Positions 33,889 through 46,000 are shown, numbered from the stretch's first letter. The stretch: 64,000 nucleotides of DNA from WHSW01 sp963742205 (GCA_963742205.1 CAVUKZ010000004.1:372001-436000); one strand, 5' to 3'. Translations and numbers: made by a program. Notes: generated from the sequence alone by a model not told the origin.

Positions 33889-34843
33889 TGTTGGTGAAGC
33901 CCGCGTCTTCGAGTTGTTGTCGCAGTTCTACGAACGTGTACGCGTCGCCGCTCGGCGTGCCCGCAAGCATCGTGACGGCGAATCCGGCCGGGATCGGCGG
34001 CGAGATGCGATCGGGGTTGGGGACGAATTCCAGCACCGCCACCCGTCCGCGCGGCTTCAGGGCCGCGTTGATCTTCTGAAGGAATTTCGTGCACGTGTCC
34101 TGATCGAAGTGATGCAGAAAATTGGTCACCAGCGCCACATCGTACGCGTCGCCGAAGTCCACCTTGAAGGCATCGCCTGCCAGCGTATGGTATCGATCCT
34201 TCACGCCGTGGACGCCCGCATTCTCTTCCGCGACCTTCAGCACAGGCGCCCAGTCGACCGCCACGATCTCCACGTGCGGGTTGCGCTTGGCGAGCGTGAT
34301 GCCGAACATCCCGTGACCCGCCGCGATATCGAGCACTCGAACAGCACCCGTTGACGACACCGCCACGAGATCGGCGATGGCGTGTGCCGCCGGCATCATC
34401 ATGGGCGCCATCGCGCGCGCGAACTCCACCCAGATCGGGTTCTCGTCCGCCACGGTGTTGCCTGCCGGCGCCACGCCGCCACGCCGCACGGCCTCGGTAA
34501 GGTCGTCGAAATTCCTTCTCAGTTCCGGGAGGAGGAGGAACTTTGCTGTCGTGCCGAGATACGCCGGCGAGCGCTTGCTGAGAAACGCGGCCGATTCGGG
34601 TGTCAACTGATACATGCCGTCGGACTTCTGGAGCAGACCGAGGACAGTGAGGTAATCGGACAGCATCCGCGCACCGCGCTCGGAGACGCCGCTGCGCTGC
34701 GCCACAGCACCCGCGGTGTGCGCTCCCTCGTCGATGGCCGTAAAAATGTCGAGTTCAATGGCGCTCTTGAGCGCCGCGGACTTCTGGTAGGCAAACAGCG
34801 TGTCGAAAATGAGGTCCGCAGACGGCATGGCAGGCAGTGGCAT
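33836..34843 (-). CDS. O-methyltransferase-like SAM-dependent methyltransferase
   Basis: 335 residues, intact, with AAGGAG eight bases before ATG 34843. An N-terminal dimerisation/winged-helix domain (ALKSAIELDIFTAIDEGAHT, then SERGARMLSDYLTVLGLL) precedes a Rossmann methyltransferase domain: RVLDIAAGHGMFGITLAKR (motif I), VEIVAVDWAPVL, FGDAYDVALVTNFLHHFDQD and PRGRVAVLEFVPNPDRISPP. The layout is that of acetylserotonin/hydroxyneurosporene O-methyltransferases, PF00891-like. Acceptor unknown. Confidence 0.82.
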   Translation of the reverse strand: MPLPAMPSADLIFDTLFAYQKSAALKSAIELDIFTAIDEGAHTAGAVAQRSGVSERGARMLSDYLTVLGLLQKSDGMYQLTPESAAFLSKRSPAYLGTTAKFLLLPELRRNFDDLTEAVRRGGVAPAGNTVADENPIWVEFARAMAPMMMPAAHAIADLVAVSSTGAVRVLDIAAGHGMFGITLAKRNPHVEIVAVDWAPVLKVAEENAGVHGVKDRYHTLAGDAFKVDFGDAYDVALVTNFLHHFDQDTCTKFLQKINAALKPRGRVAVLEFVPNPDRISPPIPAGFAVTMLAGTPSGDAYTFVELRQQLEDAGFTNITAHALPTPQTILLAQK

Positions 34844-35233
34844 CTCTTCTCCTTGTGCGGCAACAGGCCACTAATGGCCCGTCCCGGTTGAACAAGCACG
34901 AGATTCTGGAGCGCGGCGCCGGGACGGCAAGGCGCGACGACCGAGAATACCGGGAGTTACCGGGAGTACTTGAGCGAGGGGCAACGCAGCCAGCCGGGAT
35001 GCCCGCCGGAAGGTCGCCCTTGATCAGCCGAGACGGCCACTAGTGTAGCGCTGCCAAACACTCTTTCAACGCGGGCGCTGGAATCCGGCGGGTAGGCACG
35101 GGCGGTGACGATTCGGGGCACGCTTGAATTTCGCGGCGGTCATCGGTTAGCCTCACAAGTCGTTCGGCGGCGGAGCCCAGGGTCGGCGGAACTTCGGCGA
35201 TCTCTCAACGCGGTTCACTCGAGGATCTGTGGC
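34844..35233. other. Divergent intergenic region, no gene seen
   Basis: About 390 bases between the divergent methyltransferase and sdh operons. No credible coding frame; it should hold both promoters. A direct repeat of a GGGAGT-type motif occurs near 34953-34968. I see no riboswitch-like helix. Confidence 0.5.
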
Positions 35234-36046
35234 ATGTCTGTATCGACTGCACCGGTCCGGCTGCCGGTTCGTCGGTTTGGCGAAACCGCGCGTCACGACG
35301 CGTGGTGGATCCAGCCGCTCGTCGTGTTCCTCGGACTGTCGACCTTCCTCGTCTACTCGACGTGGGCGGCATTCCAGGGCGATCACTACACGTACGGCCC
35401 GTACCTCTCACCGTTCTACTCGCCGGAAATCTTCGGCAACTCGCCGCACAGCTGGTTCGGGCCGCCGCCCGGAAGCGTGGCCCGCGTGGCTGCCGTTCTC
35501 GCCGGCGCTGCTGATTCTGCCGATTCCCGGCTTTTTCGGCTGACCTGCTACTACTACCGCGGCGCGTACTACAAAGCGTTCTGGGCCGATCCGCCGTCGT
35601 GCACGGTCGGCGAGCCGCGCTCGACGTATCGGGGCGAGCACTCGTTTCCGCTCATCCTGCAGAACATTCATCGCTACATGCTGTTTCTGTCGCTGGCGCG
35701 TCTTGTTCCTCCTGTACATGGATGTGTGGAAGGCGCTGTGGTTCACCGATCCGGCGACCGGCACGGTGTCGTTCGGCATCGGCGTCGGCACGCTCGTTCT
35801 GGCCACCAATGCGTCGCTCTTGAGCGCGTATCTGTTCGGCTGTCATTCGCTGCGTCATCTCGTGGGCGGCTGCGTCGACGAGTTGTCGCGTTCGACCGCA
35901 TGGGCGCTCGGGCGTACTCCTGCGTGAGCTGCCTGAACCGCCGGCACATGCTGTGGGCGTGGTGCAGTCTGTTCTCGGTGGGCTTCGCTGACCTGTACGT
36001 CCGACTCTGCTCGATGGGCGTGTGGTCGGACTTCAGGATCTGGTGA
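35234..36046 (+). CDS. Succinate dehydrogenase Sdh1-type membrane subunit, frameshifted
   Basis: About 268 residues after correction, from ATG 35234. Landmarks of the multi-helix SdhC-like anchor found with Sdh1 of actinobacteria and acidobacteria: WWIQPLVVFLGLSTFLVYST, FQGDHYTYGPYLSPFYSPEI, FGNSPHSWFGPPP, the conserved RLTCYYYRGAYYKAFWADPP, RGEHSFPLILQNIHRYMLF, LFGCHSLRHLVGG and NRRHMLWAWCSLFSVGFADL. His residues in helices are candidates for haem b ligands. Indels lie near 35485, 35695 and 35885. Its stop shares one base with the ATG of sdhA. Passes electrons from SdhB to quinone. Confidence 0.78.
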   Translation: MSVSTAPVRLPVRRFGETARHDAWWIQPLVVFLGLSTFLVYSTWAAFQGDHYTYGPYLSPFYSPEIFGNSPHSWFGPPPGSVARVAAVLAGAADSADSRLFRLTCYYYRGAYYKAFWADPPSCTVGEPRSTYRGEHSFPLILQNIHRYMLFLSLARLVPPVHGCVEGAVVHRSGDRHGVVRHRRRHARSGHQCVALERVSVRLSFAASSRGRLRRRVVAFDRMGARAYSCVSCLNRRHMLWAWCSLFSVGFADLYVRLCSMGVWSDFRIW

Positions 36047-37904
36047 TGCCGGAGTATCAGACACACGAACACGACGTGCTCGTCATCGGCGCAGGCGGAG
36101 CAGGGCTGCGGGCGGCGATCGAAGCCTCGGCCGGCCGGCGTGTCCGTCGGGCTCGTCTGCAAGTCGCTGCTCGGCAAGGCGCACACCGTGATGGCCGAGG
36201 GCGGCATTGCCGCCGCGCTGGCCAACGTCGACGATCGCGACAACTGGAAGGTCCATTTCGCCGACACGATGCGCGGCGGCCAGTACGTCAACAACTGGCG
36301 CATGGCGGAGCTGCACGCGAAGGAAGCGCCCGACCGCGTGCGCGAGCTCGAAGCCTGGGGCGCGATGTTCGATCGGACCAGCGGACGGCAAGATTCTGCA
36401 GCGCAACTTCGGCGGCCACCGCTATCCGCGCCTGGCCCACGTCGGCGACCGCACCGGTCTCGAGATGATCCGCACGCTGCAGGATCACGGCATCCATCAG
36501 GGCATCGACGTGCACATGGAGTGCACGATCATCCCGCTGCTCAAGGACGGCGACCGCGTGGTCGGCGCGTTCGGCTACGAGCGCGAGCGCGGACGGTTCA
36601 AGCTGTTCAAGGCCAAGGCGGTCGTGCTCGCGACCGGCGGCATCGGCCGCGCCTACAAGATCACGAGCAACAGCTGGGAATACACCGGCGACGGCCACAC
36701 GCTCGCCTACGACGCCGGCGCCGATCTGATGGACATGGAGTTCGTCCAGTTCCATCCGACCGGCATGATCTGGCCGCCGAGCGTTCGCGGCATTCTCGTC
36801 ACCGAAGCCGTGCGCGGCGAAGGCGGCGTGCTCAGGAACAGCGAGGGCCGCCGGTTCATGTTCGACGACATCCCGGAGAACTACCGGGCGCAGACCGCGG
36901 ACAACGAAGAAGAAGGCTGGCGCTACACGCAGGGCGACAAGGCCGCGCGCCGGCCGCCGGAGCTGCTGACGCGCGACCACGTCAGCCGCTGCATCATGCG
37001 CGAAGTCAAGGCCGGCCGCGGCAGCCCGCACGGCGGCGTGTTTCTCGACATCCCTGGATCAAGGCGAGGATCCCGAACGCCGCCGAGCACATCAAGAAGA
37101 AGCTGCCGAGCATGTACCACCAGTTCAAGCAGCTCGCCGATATCGACATCACCCAGGAGCCGATGGAGGTCGGCCCGACGACGCACTACATCATGGGCGG
37201 CGTGCGGGTGGACGCCGACACGCAGATGTCGACCGTGCCGGCCTGTTCGCCGCGGGCGAGTGCGCCGCCGGCATCAACGGCGCCAATCGCCTCGGCGGCA
37301 ACTCGCTCTCGGACCTCCTCGTGTTCGGCAAACGCGCCGGCGAGTACGCGGCGAAGTTCGCGAAGAGCCGACGGCAGCGGATCGATCGACGCGCAGCAGG
37401 TCGACGAGGCCGCGCGACGGGCGCTCGAGCCGTTCGACCGCGGCACCGAGGGCGAGGGTCCGTATCAGGTGCAGTACGCGCTGCAGGAGATGATGCAGGA
37501 CCTGGTGGGCATCGTCGCGAAACGAGCCGGAGATGCAGCAGGCGCTCGACGGCCTCGAGCCGCTGCGCGAGCGCGCGCGCCGCGTCGGCGTCGGCGGGCA
37601 TCGCGAGTACAACCCGGGCTGGCACACGGCGCTCGATCTGCACAACCTGCTGACGGTCTCCGAAGCGATCACGCGCTCGCGCGCTCGAACGCAAGGAGAG
37701 CCGCGGCGGTCACTTCCGCGACGACTATCCCGACAAGGACCCGGCCTTCGCGACGTTCAACTTCATCGTCCGCAAGGGCGCGCGACGGCGAGATGGAGGT
37801 GTCACGCGCGCCGATTCCGGAGATGCCGGCCGAGCTGAAGCAGATCATCGAGGAGATGAAGCAGATGCACGGCGACCGGCGTACCGATCCAAGGAGGTCG
37901 CTGA
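36046..37904 (+). CDS. sdhA: Succinate dehydrogenase flavoprotein subunit, frameshifted
   Basis: About 618 residues after correction. FAD motif HDVLVIGAGGAGLRAAIEAS, the His of KAHTVMAEGGIAAALANV to which FAD is normally bound covalently, VVLATGGIGRAYKIT, DLMDMEFVQFHPTG, the active-site region EAVRGEGGVLRN, THYIMGGVRVD and LFAAGECAAGINGANRLGGN all occur, but in three frames. At least seven single-base indels are visible, near 36131, 36382, 37055, 37237, 37370, 37527 and 37690. Oxidises succinate to fumarate; the catalytic face is cytoplasmic. TGA 37902-37904 overlaps the sdhB ATG but is in frame only after another correction. Confidence 0.85.
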
Positions 37905-38663
37905 TGCGGCGGACGGCAACGTTTCGAGTCTGGCGCGGCGACGCCCAGGACGGCGAGTTCCACGACTACACGACCGACGTCTCCGAAGGCATGGTCGTGC
38001 TCGACGCCGTGCACCAGATTCAGGCCGAGCAGGCCAACGATCTGGCCGTCCGCTGGAACTGCAAGGCGGGCAAGTGCGGATCCTGCTCGGCCGAGGTCAA
38101 CGGCAACCCGCGGCTCATGTGCATGACGCGGCTGAACCAGCTCGACCTGTCCGAGCCGGTCACGATCGAGCCGATGCGCGCGTTTCCGCCGATCACGGAT
38201 CTCGTGACCGACGTGTCGTGGAACTTCCGGGCGAAGAAGAGCATCAAGAAATTCAAGCCGCGACCGCCCGACGCCACCGGACGGCACCTGGCGCATGGCA
38301 GCAGGTCGACGTCGAGCGCGTGCAGGAGTTCCGGAAGTGCATCGAGTGCTTCCTCTGCCAGGACGTCTGCCACGTGCTGCGCGACCACCACATGTTCGAC
38401 GAGTTCATCGGCCCGCGCCACCTGGTCTACGCCGCCGCGCTCGAGATGCACCCGCTCGACACCGAGGACCGCACGCGCGATCTGAAGAGCACACACGGCA
38501 TCGGCTACTGCAACATCACCAAGTGCTGCACCAAGGTCTGCCCGGAGAGCATCACGATCACCGACAACGCGATCATCCCGCTGAAGGAGCGGGTGATCGA
38601 TCAATTCTACGATCCCATCGCCAAGGTGTTTCGGCGTCGTTGCGCGGAGGTCGCCATGTTTGA
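37904..38663 (+). CDS. sdhB: Succinate dehydrogenase iron-sulfur subunit, frameshifted
   Basis: About 250 residues from ATG 37904, with AAGGAGG seven bases upstream. [2Fe-2S] domain: VRWNCKAGKCGSCSAEVNGN and a later LMCMTRLNQ; [4Fe-4S] and [3Fe-4S] domain: FRKCIECFLCQDVCHVL, then YCNITKCCTKVCPESITITD. FRPPITDLVTD-type sequence between them is standard. One indel near 38285 splits it, and the proper stop is lost, probably by another near 38640, so the end is approximate. Passes electrons from FAD to the quinone site. The last bases overlap the next small TPR gene. Confidence 0.84.
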
Positions 38664-39162
38664 GCTCAAGACGCTCTCGCCGGAAGCCGTGCCCAGGGCG
38701 CTCGCCAAGGCCGAGCGCTACCGCCTGCTGAACGAACCGGCGAGGCCGAGAGCATCTGCCTCGACGCGCTCGACGATCGACCCGACAACCAGGAGGCGAT
38801 CGCGATGCTGCTGCTGGCCATCACCGATCAGTTCGGACGCCGACCCGACCGCGTGTCACCGACGCGTGGAAGACGGTCGACCGGCTGCACGACGAGTACG
38901 AGCGCGCCTATTACACGCGGCATCATCTACGAGCGGCGGGCGAAGGCGCATCCTCGCGGCACGGCACGCCGCGCGGCGGTCCTCGCGCCTACGAGTGGCT
39001 CCGCGAGGCGATGGCACTGGTACGAAAAGGCGGAAGCGCTTCGGCCGCCCAACAACGACGATGCGCTCCTCCGGTGGAACGCCTGCGCGCGGCTCATCAT
39101 GAGCGACCATCATCTCGTGCCGATGCGCGAGGAGCCGCGGCGAGCCGCTGCTCTTGGAGTGA
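38656..39162 (+). CDS. Small TPR protein of the sdh operon, frameshifted
   Basis: About 168 residues from ATG 38656, with GCGGAGG five bases upstream. MFELKTLSPEAVPRALAKAE, RYRLLNEPAEAESICLDALD (after one correction), NQEAIAMLLLAITDQFG, DEYERAYYTGIIYERRAKAH and HWYEKAEALRPPNNDDALLR form one or two TPR-like helical hairpins; it ends near NACARLIMSDHHLVP. I recognise this as a conserved gene directly behind sdhB in acidobacteria; its function is unknown, possibly assembly of the complex. At least five indels, near 38745, 38790, 38860, 38925 and 39000. Confidence 0.65.
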
Positions 39163-39513
39163 GGGATCAAGTCCAGAACTACCCTCCAAATGTCGCACCA
39201 GTGAGCCATGCGGCCGAATCGATCGGCGCATTTCGCCACGGCGCGCGACAATGGTAATCGTGGAGTCCGATCCGGACCTTTTCGCCGGCGGTCGTGTGCG
39301 TCCGACGGACCCTGTGCGCTGGATCTCGCCGGGGAGTGGGCGTCGGTCCGACGCGGTACAGCAACGACTCGTCGCCACGAGCTGTACAGGCGGCTGGCGC
39401 AGGCGACACCGGTGCGGGTCCGCTTTCTACCCGCGCTTGAGTGGTCCGGCCGTCTCAGCCAGAATGGGGTGCGCGTTCCCGTGCTGATTCGGGCCGCGCA
39501 CAAAGGAGATATT
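39163..39513. other. Intergenic region, no gene seen
   Basis: 350 bases between the sdh operon and the peptide importer. All long frames here lack family features and look like chance frames. An AAAGGAG ribosome-binding site for the next gene lies at 39502-39508. Confidence 0.5.
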
Positions 39514-41515
39514 GTGCGCGTGTCATCATTGCACCTCGTCGTCGTCGCGGCCACGGTCGTTACCGTCGCCTGCGGCGGCGGCAGCCCGCCCCCTTCCGGC
39601 TCCCCGGCGCCAGCGGCGTCCGGAACCCCCTCGACCGCCAGCGTGTCGACGGACAAGAACGCCTATCCGGTGTTCCCGAACGCCGACGCGGGCGCCGATC
39701 CGCTGCGGTCCCCGCCGAGCAGGGCGGCAAGGGCTTCAAGGGCGAGGGGTGGGAGACCAACACTGACTACGACCTGATCGGCGACCCGCGCGCGGTCAAG
39801 GGCGGCGTGTTCCGCGAATATCAGCTCGACTTCCCGGCGACGCTGCGGATCTGAACGGCCCGAATCGAACACGGTTCTGAATCTGATGATCGGCAGCATG
39901 GTCTACGAGACGCTGCTGACCCTGCATCCGCACGACGCTCGAGTACATGCCCGCGCTCGCGACGCACTGGCAGATCTCGCCGGACAAGCTGACGTACCGC
40001 TTCCGCATCGATCCGAACGCGCGCTGGTCCGACGGCCAGCCCGTCGTCGCCGACGATGTCGTCGCGACCTGGAAGTTCGTGATGGACAAGGGACTGCAGG
40101 ACCCGGCCAACGACGCTCGTGTTCGGCAAGTTCGAAAAGCCGGTCGCCGAGAGCAAGTACATCGTCCGCGTGAAGAGCAAAGGACCTGAACTGGCGCAAC
40201 TTCCTCTACTTCTGCGCAGGCGCTGCCGATCTTCCGTCGCACGTCCTGAAGACGTGTCGACGGCGCACGCTACGTGAAGGACTACAACTTCAAGCTGCTG
40301 CCCGGCACCGGCCCGTACGAGGTGCGACGAGGCCGACGTCGTCAAAGGGCAAGTCGGTGACGATCCGCGCGCCGCAACGACTACTGGGCCGAGAAGCATC
40401 CGGCGCAACGTCGGCCAGAACAATTTCGACGAAATCCGCGAGATCGTCGTCCGCGACCAGAAGCTCGCCGTTCGAGATGTTCAAGAAGGGCGATCTCGAC
40501 TTCTACTCCGTCAACATCGCGCGCGAGTGGGTCGAGGAGCTAGCAAGCTTCGACAAGGTCGAGCGCGGCCTGATCCAGAAGCGGAAGATCTTCAACGACA
40601 ACCCGCATCGGACGCTCAGGGCTCGCCTTCAACACGCGCAAGCCGCCGTTCGACGACGTCCGGTGCGCAAGGCGCTGGCGCCACCTGCTCAACCGTCAGC
40701 TGATGATCGAGAAGCTCTTCTTCAACGAGTATACGCCGATCGAACTCGTACTACTCCGGGCAGCGCTCTACGAGAACCCGAGACAATCCGAAGATGCGAG
40801 TACGACCCGCAGCGCGGCGCTGACGCTGCTCGCCGAGGCCGGCTGGAAGGATCGCGACGCGCAGGGACGACTGATCAAGAACGGCCAGCCGCTGACGATC
40901 GAGCTGCTCTACGCCGACAAGACGTCCGAGCCGGCGCTGACGATCTACCAGGACGACCTGCGCAAGGTCGGCATCAGCCTGAACCTCCGGCTCGTGACGC
41001 CCGAGACGCTGTATCAGCTGATCGATCAGCGGAAGTTCGATCTGGTGCATGATCGGCTGGAGCGGACTGCTGTTCCCGAATCCGGAGACGTCCTTCCACT
41101 CGTCGCTCGCCGACTGCAGAACACACAACAACATCACCGGCTTCAAGAACAAGCGGGTCGACGAACTGCTCGCCGATCTACGACAAGGAGTTCGACCAGC
41201 AGAAGCGCATCGCGATCATCCGCGAGATCGACGGCATCCTCGCCAACTCGCATCACTACATCCTGAGTGGTAGCCGCCGTATCCAGCGCATCGCCTACTG
41301 GAACAAGTTCGGCATGCCCGAGGGCTATCTCACGCGCTTCGGCGACTACCGCGACATGCCGTCGCTGTGGTGGATCGATCCGCAGAAGGACAGAGCACGC
41401 TGACGAAGGCGATGGGCGACACCAGCGCAGAAGCTGCCGGTCGGCGCCGATCGACGTGCAGTTACTGGCAGGACTACGCGAAGCAGCACCCGGCGCCGAG
41501 AGCAGCACTCAGTGA
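39514..41515 (+). CDS. Peptide ABC transporter substrate-binding lipoprotein, frameshifted
   Basis: About 665 residues after correction, from GTG 39514. A lipobox (VVTVAC) and a Pro/Ser-rich linker precede the SBP_bac_5 fold: GVFREYQLDFPATLRI, NLMIGSMVYETLLTL, ATHWQISPDKLTYRFRIDPN, ARWSDGQPVVADDVVATWKF, KSVTIRARNDYWAEKH-like sequence, NFDEIREIVVRDQKLAFEMF, ALAHLLNRQLMIEKLFFNEY and QPLTIELLYADKTSEPALTI. More than a dozen indels, with some gaps under 70 bases, make this the most damaged gene. It delivers peptides to the permeases encoded next. End PAPESSTQ at TGA 41513-41515. Confidence 0.78.
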
Positions 41516-41537
41516 CGGCCACCGCGGCACGCGAACG

Positions 41538-42573
41538 ATGACCGCGTACTTCATCCGCCGGTTCCTGCTCATCATCCCGACGTTCCTCGGGATCACGCTC
41601 GCCGTGTTCGTGATCATGCACTTCGTGCCGGGCGGACCGGTCGAGCGGCAGATCATGCAGTATCCAGATGGCCGCGCGCGCGAGGGCGGCGCTGGCGCGG
41701 CGCCGCGCCGCGGCGCGCAGTCGCTGCCCGAGGACGCCATCGAGGAGATCCGCAGCGCTACTACGGCTTCGACAAGCCGGTGCACATCCGCTACGCGCAG
41801 TGGCTCTGGAACGTCCTCCACCTCGATCTCGGCACGTCCGTACATCTACCAGGACCCGGTCTGGGACGTGATCAAGTCGCGCTTTCCCGTCTCGATCTTC
41901 CTCGGGCTGACGGGCTTCCTCCTCAGCTATCTGGTCTGCGTTCCGCTCGGCGTCTTCAAGGCGATCCGCCACGGCTCGAAGTTCGACTTCATCAGCAGCG
42001 CGCTCGTCTTCCTCGGCTACTCGATTCCCGGCTGGGCGCTCGGCACGGCGCTGCTCGTGCTGCTCGGCGGCGGCAGCTTCTGGAGCGTGTTCCCGCTCGG
42101 CGGCTTCCGCCCCGACAACTGGGAGTACCTGAGCGTCGTGGGGAAAGATCACCGGCCAGCTCCACCACATGTTCCTGCCGGTGCGTCTGCTACATGGTCG
42201 GCTCGTTCGCGACCGAGACGATCCTGACGAAGAACTCGCTGATGGAGAATCTCGGCCAGGACTACGTGCGCACGGCCTTCGCCAAGGGACTGACCGAGCG
42301 GCGCGTCATCTTCGTGCACGCGCTGCGCAATTCGCTGATTCCGCTCGTGACCGGCCTCGGCCACGTGATCAGCCTCGTGCTGGCCGGATCGTTCCTGATC
42401 GAGCGCGTCTTCAACATCGACGGCATGGGCTATCTCGGCTACACGGCGATCCTGCAGCGCGACTACCCGGTCGCGCTCGGCATCCTCGTCATCAGCAGCC
42501 TGCTGATGCTCGTCGGCAACATCCTGTCCGACATCATCTACGCGCGTGGTCGATCCGCGCATCCGCTTCAAAT
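41538..42573 (+). CDS. Peptide ABC transporter permease, YejB-like, frameshifted
   Basis: About 345 residues from ATG 41538. MTAYFIRRFLLIIPTFLGIT, AVFVIMHFVPGGPVERQIMQ are the hallmarks of YejB-type permeases (FVPGGPVE). Then RYAQWLWNVLHLDLGTS, SIFLGLTGFLLSYLVCVPLG, ALVFLGYSIPGWALGTALLV, the EAA-type loop ENLGQDYVRTAFAKGLTERR and LAGSFLIERVFNIDGMGYLG. Indels near 41665, 41757, 41838, 42145, 42187 and 42548. ATG of the second permease overlaps its stop. Six membrane helices expected. Confidence 0.82.
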
Positions 42574-43765
42574 GAGCGATCCGGTCGGCCGGTCGAGCGC
42601 GTGCCGCCGACGCGGCATCTCGCGCACCGCAGCCGATCCGCCACCGATCCGCGGCGTCTGCCGTCGCACGAGTCGCCTCACGTCGCTGACATCGCCGAGC
42701 CGCCGAGTCGCTGTTTCGGCGACGGTGCGGAAGTTCCGGCGCCTGAAGCGCGGCTACTACTCGTTCCTGATCATCACCGTCGCCTACGTGGTCTCGTTCT
42801 TCCTGCCGCTGCTCGCCAACAACATCCGCGCTGGTCGTGAAGTACCACGGGCAGTACTTCTTTCCGCTCGCCACGCTACCACGCGGCCACCGAGTTCGGC
42901 CAGAACGCCTTCGGCGAGCCCGACTATCGGGCGCTGAAGCAGCAGTTCGCCGCGCGAGGCGCAGGGCAACTGGGTGCTGATGCCGCCTATCCCGTACGGG
43001 CCGAACGAGTCGCTGCTCGATCTGCCGGGCACCCCGCCGCACCCGCCGTCGGCGCGCACACCCGTTCGGCACCGACGACCGCGGCCGCGACGTGCTCGTG
43101 CGCCTCGCCTACGGCTTCAACATCTCGATGACCTTCGCGATCCTCGTCATGCTCGTCGGCTACGCTGCTCGGCATCGCCGTCGGCGCGGCGCTCGGCTAC
43201 TTCGGCGGCCGCATCGACATCTTCGGCCAGCGCGGCATCGAGATCTGGTCGTCGCTGCCGTTTCTCTACACGATCATCATCATCAGTTCGGTCGTCGTGC
43301 CGATCTACCTGCCCGGCCGCAACCAGCTGCTGCAGCCGTCGTTCTGGCTGCTCGTCGTCATTCTCGCGGCGTTCGACTGGATGGGCATCACCTACTACAT
43401 CCGCGGCGAGTTCTACCGCGAGAAGGCCAAGGACTACGTCGGCGCCGCGATCGCGACCGGCGTGTCCGAGCCGGCATCATGTTCCGCCACATCCTGCCGA
43501 ACGCGCTGACGCCCGTCGTCTCGTTCGCGCCGTTCACGATCGTCGCCAACATCAGCTCGCTCGTCGCGCTCGACTTCCTCGGCTTCGGCCTGCCGGCGCC
43601 GACGCCGAGCTGGGGCGAGCTGATCGGCCAGGGGATGGAGAACCTGACGAAGTGGTGGCTCGTGTTCTATCCGCTCGGCGTGCTGTTCCTCACGCTGCTG
43701 CTCGTCGTCTTCATCGGCGAAGCGGTGCGCGAGGCGTTCGACCCGAAGGAGTACTCGCGGCTGCG

Positions 43766-43769
<4 letters not shown>
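42570..43769 (+). CDS. Peptide ABC transporter permease, YejE-like, frameshifted
   Basis: About 395 residues from ATG 42570. The first helix (YYSFLIITVAYVVSFFLPLL) is followed by a long periplasmic insert of about 110 residues (QFAAEAQGNWVLMPPIPYGP, NESLLDLPGTPPHPPS), a feature of YejE, then FGTDDRGRDVLVRLAYGFNI, FGQRGIEIWSSLPFLYTIII, the EAA loop REKAKDYVGAAIATGVSE and NISSLVALDFLGFGLPAPTP. Indels near 42832, 42878, 42955, 43068, 43165 and 43475. Its stop overlaps the ATPase start (ATGA at 43766). Confidence 0.82.
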
Positions 43770-44813
<1,044 letters not shown>

Positions 44814-44814
<1 letters not shown>

Positions 44815-45715
44815 TGAGCGACGTCCTCCTCGACGTCCAGGACCTCACGGTCCGGTTTCCCGTCTTCGGCGGCGTCCTGCTGCGCCGCGTCGGCGAGGTC
44901 GCGCCGTGGACGACGTCTCGTTCACGCTGCGACCGCGGCGAGACGCTCGGGCTGGTCGGCGAGTCGGGCTGCGGCAAGACGACGGTCGGGCGCGCGATCG
45001 TCAACATCCTGCGCGCGATGAGCTATCGCGTGGAGATCGACGGGCAGGATCCTCTATCACCACGCCGTCGGGCGTCGTCGATCTCGCCGCCGCTCGACGC
45101 GCAGGCAGATGCGGCCGTACCGCGCCGACATCCAGATGGTGTTCCAGGATCCGTACTCGTCGCTGAACCCGCGCAAGACCGTCGGCCAGATCGTCGACGA
45201 GCCGCTGCGGATCCACACGAGGATGTCGCGCGCCGAGCGGGCGGATCGCGTCCGCTGGCTGCTCGAGAAGGTCGGCCTGTCGGCCGAGCACGTGAACCGC
45301 TACCCGCACGAGTTCTCCGGCGGGCAGCGCCAGCGGATCGGCATCGCGCGCGCGCTCGCGACCAATCCGAAGATCGTCATCGCCGACGAGCCGGTGAGCG
45401 CGCTCGACGTGTCGATTCAGGCGCAGGTCATCAACCTGATGCAGGATCTGCAGGAGGAGTTCGGCCTGTCCTACATCTTCATCGCCCACGATCTCTCGGT
45501 CGTCCGGCACATCTCCGATCGCATCGCCGTCATGTACCTCGGCAACATCGTCGAGATCGGACCGGCCGAGGAGATCTACCGCCATCCGCTGCACCCGTAT
45601 TCGAAGACGCTGCTCGCGGCCGCGCCGCGGCCCGATCCGTCCGCCGGCGCTTCCGTCGCGCACGCGTTCCGCGCGATCTTCCAACTCCGGCTGAAACAGA
45701 CTACTTCACCGAGAT
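44814..45715 (+). CDS. Peptide ABC transporter ATP-binding protein (DppF-like), 3' end lost
   Basis: About 300 residues visible from ATG 44814. Walker A LVGESGCGKTTVGRAIVNI, Q-loop IQMVFQDPYSSLNPRKTVGQ, signature HEFSGGQRQRIGIARALA, Walker B IVIADEPVSALDVSIQAQVI, H-loop YIFIAHDLSVVRHISDRIAV and YLGNIVEIGPAEEIYRHPLH. Indels near 44905, 45050 and 45100. The C-terminal Cys domain and stop are missing; after about 45715 the sequence belongs to an opposite-strand gene, so the true end is not in this contig. No neighbour gene overlap explains this. Confidence 0.78.
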
Positions 45716-46000
45716 CGCGCCACGCGATGCCCTTCGCGAAGATCGGCGTCGACACTTCAACCGACACGATTGGTTTCGCCGAGAAGTCGAAGAACGTGGC
45801 CCAGGGCGCCACCGCTTCCATCAGCCCCTCGGCTGAGGCAGCGTCGACGATGGCGACGCCGCCGCTGCCGTCCGCATAGTCGTACCAGGCTTTCATTTCG
45901 ACCCCGGCCGGAGGCTTCCACGCAGCCAGGAGCTTTGTCTGTGCCGTCGGCGCGCTTCGTCCCCGTGACATCTGTTGGCATAGTGGACCGCGAACAACAT
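45712..46000 (-). CDS. DUF3303 domain protein, frameshifted and missing its last residues
   Basis: About 95 residues from ATG 46000 (MLFAVHYANR). The family core LLAAWKPPAGVEMKAWYDYA, DGSGGVAIVDAASAEGLMEA and VAPWATFFDFSAKPIVSVEV with PIFAKGIAWRD is clear. One indel near 45960 separates start and core. DUF3303 proteins are short ferredoxin-like-fold proteins of unknown function. The usual end, one to three residues after IAWRD, is replaced by an unrelated frame with no stop until 45576, which supports a break at about 45715. Last of a minus-strand cluster. Confidence 0.68.

Noticed and set aside
36140..38485. A single frame that appears to fuse SdhA and SdhB.
   Set aside because: The frame only wanders between the two genes through indels. 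SdhB has its own ribosome-binding site and ATG at 37904, and SdhA motifs continue in other frames.
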